Shown piece after piece: positions 8,969-18,403 of a stretch of 64,000 nt of DNA. A program made the translations under genes and the position numbers. The notes below the pieces were generated by a model, which saw only the letters and a list, made by a program, of their open reading frames with translations, was not told the DNA's origin and made no database searches. How positions within the stretch are numbered: position 1 is the first letter of the stretch; every line of letters begins with the position of its first letter. The stretch comes from Oscillospiraceae bacterium (GTDB lineage Bacteria > Bacillota > Clostridia > Oscillospirales > WRJC01): positions 248,001 to 312,000 of the forward strand of contig WRHM01000001.1 in the NCBI GenBank assembly GCA_009783265.1, given 5' to 3'.

Positions 8969-9787
8969 TTAATTCTTCTTTTTGGTAACAAGAACTACTA
9001 TGATAATTATAACTACTACAGCCGCCGCGCCTATTATAATCCAAAGAATCATGTTGTTGCCGTCTTCGTCTGATTTGTTGTCGCTTGAATTATTATTATC
9101 TGCCGCCGCGCCGTCTTCATCTGCGGGAGTTTCGCCTTCTTCAGCAGCTTCCGTAGGGGCAGCTTCAAGCAATATGAATTCAAACGCCCCAATATTAGCG
9201 TCTCCGGCAGGCCATTCAAGTTTCATAACGCCGTTTCCCTTAGCCAAATCAACTGATCCAACGTCAAATATATTATAAGTTGTCCAGCCTTCTTTTGTAA
9301 TAGAGGGAGAGCCTACTAACGCGCCCTGCCAATAGATATTAACGCTCTTGTCGGCTGCGTCTGTGCTCGCCCAGACTTTGAGGTCATATTTGCCCGCTGT
9401 TTCTACGTTAATAGTGTATTGAACCCATTCCGGATCAGGATGATTGTCGTCTGCGCCGTGCGTGTAACATATCCCGCCGATTTCGCCAAAATCTGAAACT
9501 TCGGCAGCTTCGGTCTGAGGACCGTTTTGATTTTCCTGATATTCTGTCCTGTGAGCGTAATTAGCCCCGCTGTCTCTCGAATCAAAATACCAAGTCCAAT
9601 TCCCTGCTTCAGCCAGTTCAGCGGTAAATTCGTTATAATCGTCTGTGTCAAAATTTACTGCATATACAACTGTTTTTTCTCCGCTGATTGTCGCGCCGCC
9701 GTTATACGGAGCGGCTGTTGCGGGGATAGCCGCCATTGTGAATAATAAAACTGTTAAAAATACAAATGCTAAAATTTTTTTAAACAT
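8969..9787 (-). CDS. Cell-surface protein with CBM-like domain and C-terminal membrane anchor
   Basis: A 272-residue exported protein. Residues 1-25 form a signal peptide (MFKKILAFVF, cleavage after ATA). Residues 35-205 form a jelly-roll-like domain resembling CBM6/CBM35-type modules, with EWVQYTINVETAGKYDLKVWAS and KLEWPAGDANIGAFEFILLE. An acidic Glu/Asp/Asn-rich linker (210-240) leads to a single membrane span (MILWIIIGAAAVVVIIIIVV) and a KKKN end. It is likely displayed on the outer face of the membrane and may bind glycans. No catalytic domain is visible. It has its own terminator and an AGAGGAG ribosome binding site. The ligand is unknown. Confidence 0.75.
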   Translation of the reverse strand: MFKKILAFVFLTVLLFTMAAIPATAAPYNGGATISGEKTVVYAVNFDTDDYNEFTAELAEAGNWTWYFDSRDSGANYAHRTEYQENQNGPQTEAAEVSDFGEIGGICYTHGADDNHPDPEWVQYTINVETAGKYDLKVWASTDAADKSVNIYWQGALVGSPSITKEGWTTYNIFDVGSVDLAKGNGVMKLEWPAGDANIGAFEFILLEAAPTEAAEEGETPADEDGAAADNNNSSDNKSDEDGNNMILWIIIGAAAVVVIIIIVVLVTKKKN

Positions 9788-9983
9788 AAAAAAATCTCCT
9801 CTTTAAAATTAAAGTATATTATAATTTATACTTTAAATGTTTATTTGAAACTGCCCGGTATAAATTTAAAACTAACGGACAATTTAAGTGTGTAAAACTT
9901 TAACTATCAATTTAGAATAAATATATTAAAGTGTAATGAACAAAAAGCAAATAAATTCCACACAAATTTCACGCTATTTTACG

Positions 9984-11363
9984 TCAATAGAACCTTTTCT
10001 GTTCTTTTTTATTCTTTCGCAGAAGATTTATAACTACATAAAACGCGAAAATAATAATAAATATAATCACACTCGCCCGGAACCAGCTTCCCGAAACCAC
10101 GCCTTTTATCTGGTCCAGAATATATAAAATATTGCTTCGCTCAACATCTGCCGTTGATATAAGATTTACCGTTCCAACCGCTTCGCCGTTATAAAAAGCC
10201 GTAAGTTTTCCAAGCACCTGACCTTTATCTATCGGGGCGATAAGATCTTCCTCATATATTTCGCGCTCTGTGGTGATTTCTTTTTCCATATCTATGTTTT
10301 GGGGCAGCAGAGCAGTCCTGTCCTCATCCGGAATAAGAGTAATATTATCGCGGTTTGCCGAAAGTTTTACTTCTACGCTGCACGATTTATCTTTGGCGGA
10401 TATTACTGTTTTATAAGAATATATAGAAAACGCCCATTCAAGCAAAGATTTCGCATCCGAAAAACAGTTTAGCCTTTCGCTTCCTGTATCCGGAATAACA
10501 GTCGATGTAGCCCCCATCAGAACGCACAGATAATATAATCCCGTCTGTTCGGCTATAGTAGTCAGGCAATATCCGGCTTCCTGTGTAGACCCGTAGTTTA
10601 TTCCACTTGCGTATTCGTAATAATACTGCGTCTGCTGAGCTTTTGATATAAAATGATTGCGGTTGAGCAGAGGGCGTTCTTCCCGTTCTTTGTTTGTTTC
10701 TGAAACAGTATATTTTGTCGAATCTGTAATATCCATAAATTTTTGAATTTTGCTCGCATAAAACGCGATTTTCGCCATATCCGAGGCTGTGGTGTGCATA
10801 TCTTCAGAATGCATTCCGGTAGGGTTTGTAAAAACAGTATTCACACAGCCGAGTTCAACTGCTTTTTTATTCATTTCAGCAACGAAATCCGAAACGGTTC
10901 CGGAAACAAACTCAGCTAAGGCGAGCGCGGCTTCGTTTGCACCCTGAAGAAGCATAGCGTTAAGCAAATCTTCAACCGTGAAAATTTCCCCTTCGCTGAT
11001 TTTAGGGTCAAGGCGGTTCCCGGCGATATTGTCCGCTACATATCTTGAAATTATTATTTTAGCCGATAAATCAGACACATTTTCCAAAACTAATATGGCA
11101 GTCATGATTTTAACAGTTGACGCGGGATAAACAAGCCTCTGGCTGTTTTTCTCATAAACTATATTTCCCGTTTCTGTGTTTAATATTACAGCGGCATTGG
11201 CAGTAATATCCGGCGGGCTTTCCAACCCTTCGGTTTTCATGTGGATTTTTATATCGTTATCTTCGGCAGAGACCGTAAATCCCGGTAAAACCGCAAGAAC
11301 AAATAAAACGCTTAATATAACCGGCAATATATTTTTAACAATCATTTTTTGGATTAACTGCAT
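9984..11363 (-). CDS. D-alanyl-D-alanine carboxypeptidase family protein (S11/DacF-like) with altered motifs
   Basis: A 459-residue exported protein: a signal peptide at 1-33, an S11 peptidase domain at about 50-310, a beta-rich C-terminal domain, and a terminal membrane span near residues 428-448 followed by a basic tail. This is the layout of low-molecular-weight penicillin-binding proteins such as DacF. The first active-site motif is intact (STVK, residues 82-85). The second motif, normally SxN, reads GAN (141-143). The third, normally KTG, reads NYG (256-258, in ASGINYGSTQEAGYC). Two of three catalytic motifs are therefore substituted, so peptidase activity is doubtful; it may act as a binding or regulatory pseudoenzyme. 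DacF enzymes are often sporulation-linked, which would fit this organism. Confidence 0.85.
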   Translation of the reverse strand: MQLIQKMIVKNILPVILSVLFVLAVLPGFTVSAEDNDIKIHMKTEGLESPPDITANAAVILNTETGNIVYEKNSQRLVYPASTVKIMTAILVLENVSDLSAKIIISRYVADNIAGNRLDPKISEGEIFTVEDLLNAMLLQGANEAALALAEFVSGTVSDFVAEMNKKAVELGCVNTVFTNPTGMHSEDMHTTASDMAKIAFYASKIQKFMDITDSTKYTVSETNKEREERPLLNRNHFISKAQQTQYYYEYASGINYGSTQEAGYCLTTIAEQTGLYYLCVLMGATSTVIPDTGSERLNCFSDAKSLLEWAFSIYSYKTVISAKDKSCSVEVKLSANRDNITLIPDEDRTALLPQNIDMEKEITTEREIYEEDLIAPIDKGQVLGKLTAFYNGEAVGTVNLISTADVERSNILYILDQIKGVVSGSWFRASVIIFIIIFAFYVVINLLRKNKKEQKRFY

Positions 11364-11486
11364 GTGCGTATTCTCCTTTGCATTATATTATAATTATACA
11401 CATAAAATGACAAATTTTCACTCAAAAACTGCGATTGTTAAAATTTTTACTTTTTGTTAATTTTTTATGGCAATATATGATGATAA

Positions 11487-11512
11487 CAGGGAACAGATTA
11501 ACCCGTTCCCTG
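11487..11512. terminator. Hairpin downstream of the mannosidase gene
   Basis: CAGGGAAC pairs perfectly with GTTCCCTG across a ten-base loop. It lies between the 3' end of the minus-strand GH38 gene and the start of the carboxypeptidase gene. There is no clean U-tract, so it is at best a weak terminator. Confidence 0.4.
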
Positions 11513-11514
11513 AA

Positions 11515-11626
11515 ACTATAGTGAAACAACTTGATAATGATGATTTGTGTAGAGAGTGGCATTCCGCGGACGCGCAATGCGCCCCCCTACAAGCATATCA
11601 CCATTTTAGAGTTGTTTTACTATATT
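11515..11626. repeat. 112-bp imperfect palindrome (MITE-like/REP-like)
   Basis: The outer arms (ACTATAGTGAAACAACTT and, inverted, TAGTAAAACAACTC with further matches) pair over about 32 bases with few mismatches. The centre holds GCGCAATGCGCCCCCCTAC, which on the minus strand reads GTAGGGGGGCGCATTGCGC and links it to the GTAGGGGCG palindromes at 16581 and 43204. No coding capacity is present. A short non-autonomous repeat is the likeliest explanation. Confidence 0.5.
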
Positions 11627-11644
11627 AAGCGTAATATTATTTTT

Positions 11645-14476
11645 TTATTTAAACTCAACGGCAACAGTAATTACTTCATACGCCGGAACATCAACTGAAA
11701 CAGAATTATCACTGCTATTGATTTTAAGAGCTTTTTTATATGTTTCGTTTAAATCAACGACGCTTGCTTTTAATATATCTTTTGCAAAATCAAGAGTTGC
11801 TGCCGAACCTTTGCCGTTTGCATCATACAGCCTGATTATAATAGTTTTGCCGTCTTTTGAATCCTCGGCGGTTTTGACTGCGGATAATATAACGTCTCCG
11901 GATAATTTAAACAGGCTTGAATCAAGCGGCAGGTCTCCCCCGTGTTTAGTGCCGGATATAAAAGCAATCGGGTGTACAAATTCGTTTTTGATTTTCGCCA
12001 GCGTCTGATTCTGCAAGTCGTCGGGTATCGCCACTCCTATTGCCATGTGGTGTATGCCGTATTCCGGGTACGGGTCGGGATCATACGATGAACGTATTAG
12101 ATTTACGGCGATAGAATTATTGTTTGTCCTGAACCCGTATTTTGTGTCTGTCACGACCATTACAGGCAATTCGTCATTCGATGACGGCAGGGCGACCGCA
12201 TAGCTATTGCCGGGCATATCATGCTCATGACCCTCACGGTCAATCGTGCCGAACGGTATGTCGTATCTGTATTTATTTATCTTGTTCTCCAAATTAAGAA
12301 CCGGCTGCAACTGACACTGAATATTAGTAAAGAAATTCAACTGCGGGATTCCCTCGCCGGGTCTGCCGACTTCGTGCCAGTCCGCCGTAATGTCAAATCT
12401 TAACGTTTTGCTGTTGTCGTCAAGAGATACTTTGACGTTGACTTTTGAGTTCTTGAATTTTATATCATACTGCACCCATTTTCTTATACCGCCGAGATTC
12501 TGATCATATACCCTTACGTTATATAAATTTAGATTTTCCGTTTTCATGCGGGGGCCCACTCTCCACGAAGTCATGCCATTTACATCGTCTTCCTGAACAT
12601 AATTCAACGCGCTGTATATAAGAAATTCTTTGCCGGTTTTTTTGTCCAGTACTGAACGCAAAGTCATGTTATGATTAAATATCGCTTTTATCTTGTCGTT
12701 TTCGAGAATTATATCAGCATCGGAAAAATCGTCTTTGCGCCCGCCCCTGAATGTGTCGAGATTTAATCCCTGTCTTGACTCTTCTGTCAACACATAAGTC
12801 GCGTAACCCAGAGCCGGAACTTTAGCCATAAATACTATTTTAAAATAATTATGCCCCCAGTAGCCGCTCTGTCCTTGAGTTAATTTCCACTCAACAGCGT
12901 TGCCGTCAGAGCCTTTTACGCTGATCTGACCTAAATCATAATGCCAGTCCCAGACTGTTATTTCAGCCGGGGCTTCACGGTCAAATTCTGTTGGATTAAA
13001 CAAGTGAAATATCCTGACTTTGCCGTTGCCGCGTTCAGCCTGCGGGAATTTATGTCCCAAGCCGTGTTCTACCCCAAAACCTACGCCCGCGCCCTCTGCG
13101 ACTGCGTGTTTGTCGATTTCAACGGGAATACATGACGTGTCAATTTTTTTTGTTATGGCTCTTAGGGCGTTAGTGACGTTCGTGTTGGCTGTCGCGAGGA
13201 CTTTCTGGAATTCCCCCATAGCGTATTCTCTTGTTTCTATTTTGCCCGAACCTGTGATTATATCATGGAAATGATTAAATAAAACTTTTTTCCACGCATC
13301 GGCGAAACTTTTTGAATACGGCTTGCCGGTAAATAAAGCCGCCGCCGCGCTGATTGCCTCTGATTCATATAGCCTGTCCTCTGATATTCTGTTTGACATT
13401 TTTATTCTTGACTGCGAAGTATAACAGCCTGTAAACACAAAATTTAATTCTTTATTTATTACGGGATAATTGTCTTTATGTACTTCGAGCCGCCTGAAGA
13501 ATTCGTGATATGTGCCGAATTTTATCGTCGGCATGACAGGCCATGTTATCATGTCTGATATTATTTCAACGTCGCGCCTTGTCGGACCGCCGCCGTGATC
13601 TCCCACCCCGTAGACTGCCATCATAGTGTCCGTGCCGTATTTTTTGCAAAACTCCGGCATGTCAAAAAACATATCGTATTCAATCGAGCCGCCGTACCAT
13701 GACGGGTCTTTGTAAACCAAAACTTCCGCGCCGTTTCTCGACTGCCACCTGTATATAGTCTCATCGTCGAAAGCGCGGCAGTGATAATAATATTTCACCC
13801 CGCCTTTGTTTAATATTTCCGGGACTGTCCAGTTATGCCCGAACGTGTCGGGTTCAAAATCAAGCTGCATAGAATCAGGCTTAACGTCCAATAATTTTGA
13901 CAAATATCTTTTGGTATAGAGAATATGACGCACAAGAGATTCGCCGTTTGGCATATTTTTATCTGTCTCGACCCATGTAGACGCCGCAATTTCCCATCTG
14001 CCCTGTTTTATTCTGGCTTTGATTTCATCAAGCATATCGGGGTCGTTTTCCTCGATTATTTTATAAACCGAAGCCTGAGACTGAGAAAAAATAAATTCCG
14101 GATATTCGTCCATCAAATCCAGTATAGTCCTGAATGTATCGACTGTGACTGCGGCAGTTTCCTGAAATCCCCACATCCAGTTCATGTCGATATGCGCGTG
14201 AGCTACGCAGATTACAGTAGTTTCTTTTGCTAATTTTGACATAAATTCAAGTTTTTTTTCAGCTTCTTTCGCAACAGATGAAATTACCGCGCCGTTTGTG
14301 TTGAGCGAATCAACCACAAAATCAACGACAGGTTCGATTTTCGCGTCGTATTTATTATTATCAAGAGCCGAGAGTTTGAGAGCATAGCCTATCTGGCTTG
14401 AAATGCGCGACGCATAATAATTGCCGCGGGAAGAGTTCTTTAATAAAACGAGTTTATCAGTAAGAGATAACGCCAT
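11645..14476 (-). CDS. GH38 alpha-mannosidase
   Basis: A 943-residue glycoside hydrolase family 38 enzyme of usual bacterial length. The zinc-binding HAHID motif is at residues 93-97, in HAHIDMNWMWGFQET. The catalytic nucleophile is Asp210 in FEPDTFGHNW. A GDHGGGPTRRD stretch and the conserved FNHFHDIITGSG segment (near residue 400) follow, then the large beta-rich C-terminal region. There is no signal peptide, so it should act on imported mannose-containing oligosaccharides in the cytoplasm. It is transcribed alone on the minus strand, divergent from the propeller gene at 14745. The leader has GGAGGATTT upstream of ATG. Confidence 0.95.
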   Translation of the reverse strand: MALSLTDKLVLLKNSSRGNYYASRISSQIGYALKLSALDNNKYDAKIEPVVDFVVDSLNTNGAVISSVAKEAEKKLEFMSKLAKETTVICVAHAHIDMNWMWGFQETAAVTVDTFRTILDLMDEYPEFIFSQSQASVYKIIEENDPDMLDEIKARIKQGRWEIAASTWVETDKNMPNGESLVRHILYTKRYLSKLLDVKPDSMQLDFEPDTFGHNWTVPEILNKGGVKYYYHCRAFDDETIYRWQSRNGAEVLVYKDPSWYGGSIEYDMFFDMPEFCKKYGTDTMMAVYGVGDHGGGPTRRDVEIISDMITWPVMPTIKFGTYHEFFRRLEVHKDNYPVINKELNFVFTGCYTSQSRIKMSNRISEDRLYESEAISAAAALFTGKPYSKSFADAWKKVLFNHFHDIITGSGKIETREYAMGEFQKVLATANTNVTNALRAITKKIDTSCIPVEIDKHAVAEGAGVGFGVEHGLGHKFPQAERGNGKVRIFHLFNPTEFDREAPAEITVWDWHYDLGQISVKGSDGNAVEWKLTQGQSGYWGHNYFKIVFMAKVPALGYATYVLTEESRQGLNLDTFRGGRKDDFSDADIILENDKIKAIFNHNMTLRSVLDKKTGKEFLIYSALNYVQEDDVNGMTSWRVGPRMKTENLNLYNVRVYDQNLGGIRKWVQYDIKFKNSKVNVKVSLDDNSKTLRFDITADWHEVGRPGEGIPQLNFFTNIQCQLQPVLNLENKINKYRYDIPFGTIDREGHEHDMPGNSYAVALPSSNDELPVMVVTDTKYGFRTNNNSIAVNLIRSSYDPDPYPEYGIHHMAIGVAIPDDLQNQTLAKIKNEFVHPIAFISGTKHGGDLPLDSSLFKLSGDVILSAVKTAEDSKDGKTIIIRLYDANGKGSAATLDFAKDILKASVVDLNETYKKALKINSSDNSVSVDVPAYEVITVAVEFK

Positions 14477-14647
14477 AATTAAAATCCTCCTGAAATTATA
14501 AAATATATTATTTTCAAAAACTTAAAAATTTTAGATTAAATATTATTTTAACAGAAAGATTATTTGAAATCAAGAGAAAATTAAAGATTTGCGGCAGTTT
14601 ATTTATATAATTTTTGTAAATAATTTATTATATATTCAAAAATTATT

Positions 14648-14676
14648 TTGACTAAATAATTTTTATGTGGTAAAAT
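14648..14676 (+). promoter_or_regulatory. Predicted sigma-A promoter of the propeller-protein gene
   Basis: TTGACT (14648-14653) and TAAAAT (14671-14676) are separated by 17 bases, about 70 bases upstream of the start codon. Confidence 0.65.
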
Positions 14677-14744
14677 GGAGTTATCAAAGATAATTAGTTT
14701 GACGCATTTTTTATTAAAGATAAAAATATCAGGTGAAATATAAA

Positions 14745-16148
14745 ATGAACAGTAGTAGTAACAGCAAAAAAACAGAGAGTAAATTTTTAAACGCCATAAT
14801 TTATTTTATCGTAATAATAACCGTTGCGATGGTTGCCCCTCTCGTTTATAAATTCGCCGACGATTATTCCAACAGCAGGATTTCAAGTCAGGGCAGCAAA
14901 GAAATCGTAAACGAAAAAAATACGAAAATACGAAAATATACGATTGTCGAAAATACAATAAATATTTCAGGGCTGAGAGATACGGAGTCCGGCGCGCTTA
15001 ATTTGATTACGGCAAAAATTACGGACAGCGGGGATATAATCCTGTTCTGTTCATCTCGCGTTGAAATAACCCCTCCGGTAATACCTGTTGTAATAATTGA
15101 CGAAGACGAAGATGAAAATAAAAATGATAACGGCGCAGAATCAGGGGCGCAATCTATAACTCAAGAAAAAGAAAAAGAATATGAAACTATTCTGAGAATA
15201 GCCGCTGTCAAAAATATAAAAAATGCTGAGAATATTATAGATCGTATTGATAATAACGATAATTCCGGCGCGCCTACGAAAATTGAAACAGCCGGCGATA
15301 TTGAAGTATATACCCGCGCGATCAGATATAATTTTCTGGAAAGTTTACAGGCTGAGGATTATATATTTAAAGATTTCAGCGACGGGACGTTTTTTATGTC
15401 AAACAGTAAATCAGCTTTTTTATTTGATATAAACTCTATGAAAATAATAAACAGTTATTCGTACCCGCAAAATTATCACGTATATAATACGGCTTTATCA
15501 AACAGCAAAGAAACGTTCGCCCTCGCGACCGAAGAGGGTTTTTATGTCTCTGCCGTTAACGCGTATATGGGTATAGAATCTTCTAATATGAAAGAGATTA
15601 TCGCCCCGGTAAATATAAACGGGGTAAGTCAGTCCGCAAGATACCCGATATGGTCAAACAACGACGAGCGCATATATTATAAACTTTACGCCGACAATTA
15701 CGTCAGATATGCAGGGGTCACTACTCCGTCGCCCGGTGGAAACGAACAGCTTACGGCACTGGACTGCAACAATTTTCTATTTTTGAACGACGACTTGATA
15801 TTTTATTATTTCCCGCCCGGAACCGAAGCAAATCCGGGAAATACGTTCAGGTGCGGATATTTTAACGTCAGCGACAAAAAAATGACCGAGGTAATGAAAT
15901 CCCAGATATATTATTTTGATATAGGCGTAAGCTCAAATGGCAATCATCTTGCCGCTTTGTCATATAACGGGACAATGATAAAAATAAGCGTTATAGACAT
16001 ACGGACAAAAAAGCTGATATATTCGTCGCTATATAACGAAATCTATGATTTTTCGTTTTCGCCGGACGAAAAAAATATAATAATATACGGCAGGGCAGAT
16101 AACAGGAGAACACTTAAAGTTATAAATATAGACTGGACGGAGGAATGA
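14745..16148 (+). CDS. Membrane-anchored beta-propeller-like protein, unknown function
   Basis: An N-terminal membrane span (AIIYFIVIITVAMVAPLVYKF) is followed by an extracytoplasmic domain of about 430 residues. The second half shows repeated WD40/TolB-like blades, for example ARYPIWSNNDERIYYKLY and YDFSFSPDEKNIIIYGRADNRR. A low-complexity acidic stretch (DEDEDENKNDNGAESG) lies near residue 125. The ATG at 14745 is preferred because AGGTG at 14731-14735 is correctly spaced; an in-frame GTG at 14733 overlaps that site. It precedes the DUF3842 gene by 3 bases, so the two are probably co-transcribed. I do not recognise a named family. Confidence 0.7.
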   Translation: MNSSSNSKKTESKFLNAIIYFIVIITVAMVAPLVYKFADDYSNSRISSQGSKEIVNEKNTKIRKYTIVENTINISGLRDTESGALNLITAKITDSGDIILFCSSRVEITPPVIPVVIIDEDEDENKNDNGAESGAQSITQEKEKEYETILRIAAVKNIKNAENIIDRIDNNDNSGAPTKIETAGDIEVYTRAIRYNFLESLQAEDYIFKDFSDGTFFMSNSKSAFLFDINSMKIINSYSYPQNYHVYNTALSNSKETFALATEEGFYVSAVNAYMGIESSNMKEIIAPVNINGVSQSARYPIWSNNDERIYYKLYADNYVRYAGVTTPSPGGNEQLTALDCNNFLFLNDDLIFYYFPPGTEANPGNTFRCGYFNVSDKKMTEVMKSQIYYFDIGVSSNGNHLAALSYNGTMIKISVIDIRTKKLIYSSLYNEIYDFSFSPDEKNIIIYGRADNRRTLKVINIDWTEE

Positions 16149-16151
16149 TTT

Positions 16152-16577
16152 GTGAAAATATTAGTCATAGACGGTCAGGGCGGAGGGCTCGGCAAAAGTA
16201 TTATAGAGCAATTAAAACAAATAAAAAAAGATATGCCTGATTTTGAAATAATTGCGGCGGGGACAAATTCGGCTGCATCGGCTTCTATGCTTAAAGCTGG
16301 AGCGGATATTGCGGCGACGGGCGAAAACGCTATTATTTATAATTCAAAGAGAGCGGATATAATAACAGGCGCGGTCGGGATATGCTTCGCCAATTCTATG
16401 CGCGGGGAGATAAGCCCGAATATTGCCGCCGCAGTAAGCGAAAGCGACGCTGTGAAGATTTTAATCCCCGTTCCGATGTCAAAATGCAATATAAATATCA
16501 TGGGCGTGACAGAAAAGCCTATGGCGCAGTATATAACCGAGGCAGTAGAAAAGATAAAAGCGATTTGCGGTCGATAA
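16152..16577 (+). CDS. DUF3842 family protein
   Basis: A 141-residue protein matching the DUF3842 pattern from end to end: MKILVIDGQGGGLGKSI at the N-terminus (a nucleotide-binding-like glycine loop), GTNSAASASMLKAGADIAATGENA in the middle, and ILIPVPMSKCNINIMG near the C-terminus. The family is frequent in Clostridia and has no established function; a Rossmann-like fold is suggested by the glycine motif. It starts with GTG at 16152, 3 bases after the propeller gene. A GTAGGGGCG palindrome follows directly. Confidence 0.85.
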   Translation: MKILVIDGQGGGLGKSIIEQLKQIKKDMPDFEIIAAGTNSAASASMLKAGADIAATGENAIIYNSKRADIITGAVGICFANSMRGEISPNIAAAVSESDAVKILIPVPMSKCNINIMGVTEKPMAQYITEAVEKIKAICGR

Positions 16578-16580
16578 AAT

Positions 16581-16612
16581 CGTAGGGGCGGCCCTGTGCG
16601 GTCGCCCCTACG
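16581..16612. repeat. GTAGGGGCG-family palindrome
   Basis: CGTAGGGGCGG pairs with the inverted TCGCCCCTACG around a ten-base centre. It is immediately followed by a second small inverted repeat (CGCATA...TATGCG). It lies in the gap between the convergent DUF3842 and DUF4367 genes and may double as a terminator. Related copies occur at 11515-11626 and 43204-43272. Confidence 0.75.
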
Positions 16613-16637
16613 CATATATTTTTATGCGTGCAAAATA

Positions 16638-17597
16638 TTATTTTATGCTCTCAGCCATTTTTATGATTTCGTTTTGAGATAAAGAATACGTGCTAATTAT
16701 ATAAAAAACCGTGCCGTATTCCTGATTCAATATATCATATCCATATTTTAACGGAATAATTTTTATACCGTGAAAATTGTATTGCGTAAAATAATTTCCA
16801 TCCTCATAAGAATCTGTCGATAACAGAATATTGCGGTCGAATTGCGGCATTTGCAATATCTCGCCTGTCGTGTTTTCCTGACCGCTGATATTAGTGTTTA
16901 TAAATCCGGGGTCCATCAGAAAAATATTATAAAAAAGATAAACTTCTTCTCCGTTTTCTTCTTTTACATAATATATAAATAATTGGCTTATATTGTCAGG
17001 ATTTTCGGGAATATAATATTTTTCGTAAACATTCCCAAATTTTTCTTCATGAGCGATAAGCTCTGCGTTTTCAAAATCGAAATCTTCGTCAATATAAAAA
17101 TATATATCAGCGTTTGAAAATTTATATCCGTCGGGGACATATTCCGGGAGTTTGAATATATCTCCGTCAATATATTTTTGCAGTTCGTCGTAATCGCTTA
17201 TATTACGGCGAGGGTCTGACCATCCCGTGCCGTCGCCGCGACGAATTACTAAAATATTTTCGGCGTTTGGATAATCGTAAAATTCCCGCTCAAACAATAC
17301 TTTTTCATCGTTCGGGTCATGTCTGAATCTATGCCTGAACGGAATAAACTGCAAATGAGAATTGCCGTCAGCGTCGAAGACTCTTTGCACTATCATGTTC
17401 AGTCCCGCGCCCATAAGAATTATAACGCCCATAATCGCGGCAATAATTATCACAGTCCGTTTTAATCTTGAAATTTTAGGCTTTATTTTATATCCATGAT
17501 TTATTTTTTGTTTTATATCATCTGTCGGATTATATTCTGGAGTTTTAATCTCCCCGAATATATTTTTTATATCTTCTTTATTAAATTCATTCATCAT
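16638..17597 (-). CDS. DUF4367 domain protein, likely membrane anti-sigma partner
   Basis: A 319-residue protein when started at the ATG at 17597, where an AAAGGAG site is correctly spaced; a longer upstream frame merely runs through the sigma gene. A cytoplasmic N-terminus (about 45 residues) is followed by one membrane span (TVIIIAAIMGVIILMGAGL) and an extracellular region. That region ends in a DUF4367 domain, with LPEYVPDGYKF and the terminal YGTVFYIISTYSLSQNEIIKMAESI. Such proteins are commonly encoded directly after an ECF sigma factor, as here, with an overlap of about 11 bases. Sigma sequestration and release on an envelope signal is inferred from this context. Confidence 0.8.
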   Translation of the reverse strand: MMNEFNKEDIKNIFGEIKTPEYNPTDDIKQKINHGYKIKPKISRLKRTVIIIAAIMGVIILMGAGLNMIVQRVFDADGNSHLQFIPFRHRFRHDPNDEKVLFEREFYDYPNAENILVIRRGDGTGWSDPRRNISDYDELQKYIDGDIFKLPEYVPDGYKFSNADIYFYIDEDFDFENAELIAHEEKFGNVYEKYYIPENPDNISQLFIYYVKEENGEEVYLFYNIFLMDPGFINTNISGQENTTGEILQMPQFDRNILLSTDSYEDGNYFTQYNFHGIKIIPLKYGYDILNQEYGTVFYIISTYSLSQNEIIKMAESIK

Positions 17598-18126
17598 TGT
17601 TGTTTGCTCCTTTCCGATAGTTCTGATAATTTGGATAACCTTCTGATAGAATCTTACTGAGCTTCTTTCTTGCGCGTTCATATCTTTTGCGCAGAGCCGC
17701 GGCAGTTTTGCCGTATATTTCAGCAAGTTCGGCAAATGATATATCATCGACTGCGTGACTGTATGCGATTGCCCGATCAAGCGGGCATAAAATCATAAGC
17801 GCGGATTTTATATTTTCGGGAATATGATCTTGATTTTGTTTTGCCGGTTCAGCCGGATTTTTTAGCCTCTGCTTCCGCCTGCGGATTGCGTCAATACAGG
17901 AGTTATAAGCTATTTTATATAAATAATTCGATAAGTCTTTATCGTCTCCGGAAAATTTATTTTTGTTTTGCCACGCTTTAATAAAAGTTATTTGCAAAAC
18001 ATCCTGAGCTTCGTGGTAATCGCATAATATGCTGTGGCAGTAACGCAAAAGCGCGTGGCTGTAAGTATTCACAATAGTTTCAATATCGATACTTTCATCA
18101 AAAAGCAAAGGTTCGCAGAAATCCAT
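17587..18126 (-). CDS. ECF-type RNA polymerase sigma factor
   Basis: A 179-residue sigma-70 family protein. Region 2 lies at about residues 15-95 (DYHEAQDVLQITFIKAWQNK, then NYLYKIAYNSCIDAIRRRKQ). Region 4 is near 125-165 (DISFAELAEIYGKTAAALRKRYERARKKL). There is no region 1 or 3, as expected for the extracytoplasmic-function group. The downstream gene overlaps its 3' end and encodes a membrane DUF4367 protein, the probable anti-sigma factor. Its upstream region contains TGTCAC and GCGTTAC elements that could be an autoregulated promoter, but this is weak. Confidence 0.9.
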   Translation of the reverse strand: MDFCEPLLFDESIDIETIVNTYSHALLRYCHSILCDYHEAQDVLQITFIKAWQNKNKFSGDDKDLSNYLYKIAYNSCIDAIRRRKQRLKNPAEPAKQNQDHIPENIKSALMILCPLDRAIAYSHAVDDISFAELAEIYGKTAAALRKRYERARKKLSKILSEGYPNYQNYRKGANNNDE

Positions 18127-18280
18127 TTTTTCTCATCCTGTCGTTTTAGTTTTATTTTGAAAATCGATTTTCTGTATTATTGTAACGCATGACAAAACAA
18201 TAATGTGACATGTATTTTTTATTATAATTTATATTTGTAAAAATTTTCTCGGCTGTGTGCAATTCTAAAAGAATTATGGT

Positions 18281-18286
18281 ATAATA
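18281..18286 (+). promoter_or_regulatory. Predicted extended -10 promoter of the small toxin-like gene
   Basis: TATAAT at 18281-18286 is preceded by TGG, giving an extended -10 element; a good -35 box is not obvious. A second TATAAT lies at 18296. Transcription would begin near the left inverted repeat at 18301. Confidence 0.5.
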
Positions 18287-18403
18287 CAAATCAGTATAAT
18301 AATATTAGCGGACAGCAGGGCAGGTCGGCTCGTTCCCTGAACGTGTAACAAATGTGAACATAGTTCACATGCAGTTCACGCCAAGCAATCAGGAGTGAGG
18401 CGA

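Noticed and set aside
17598-17780. 61-residue N-terminal extension of the DUF4367 protein
   Set aside because: It is a shadow of the sigma factor gene; ATG 17597 follows a good AAAGGAG site.
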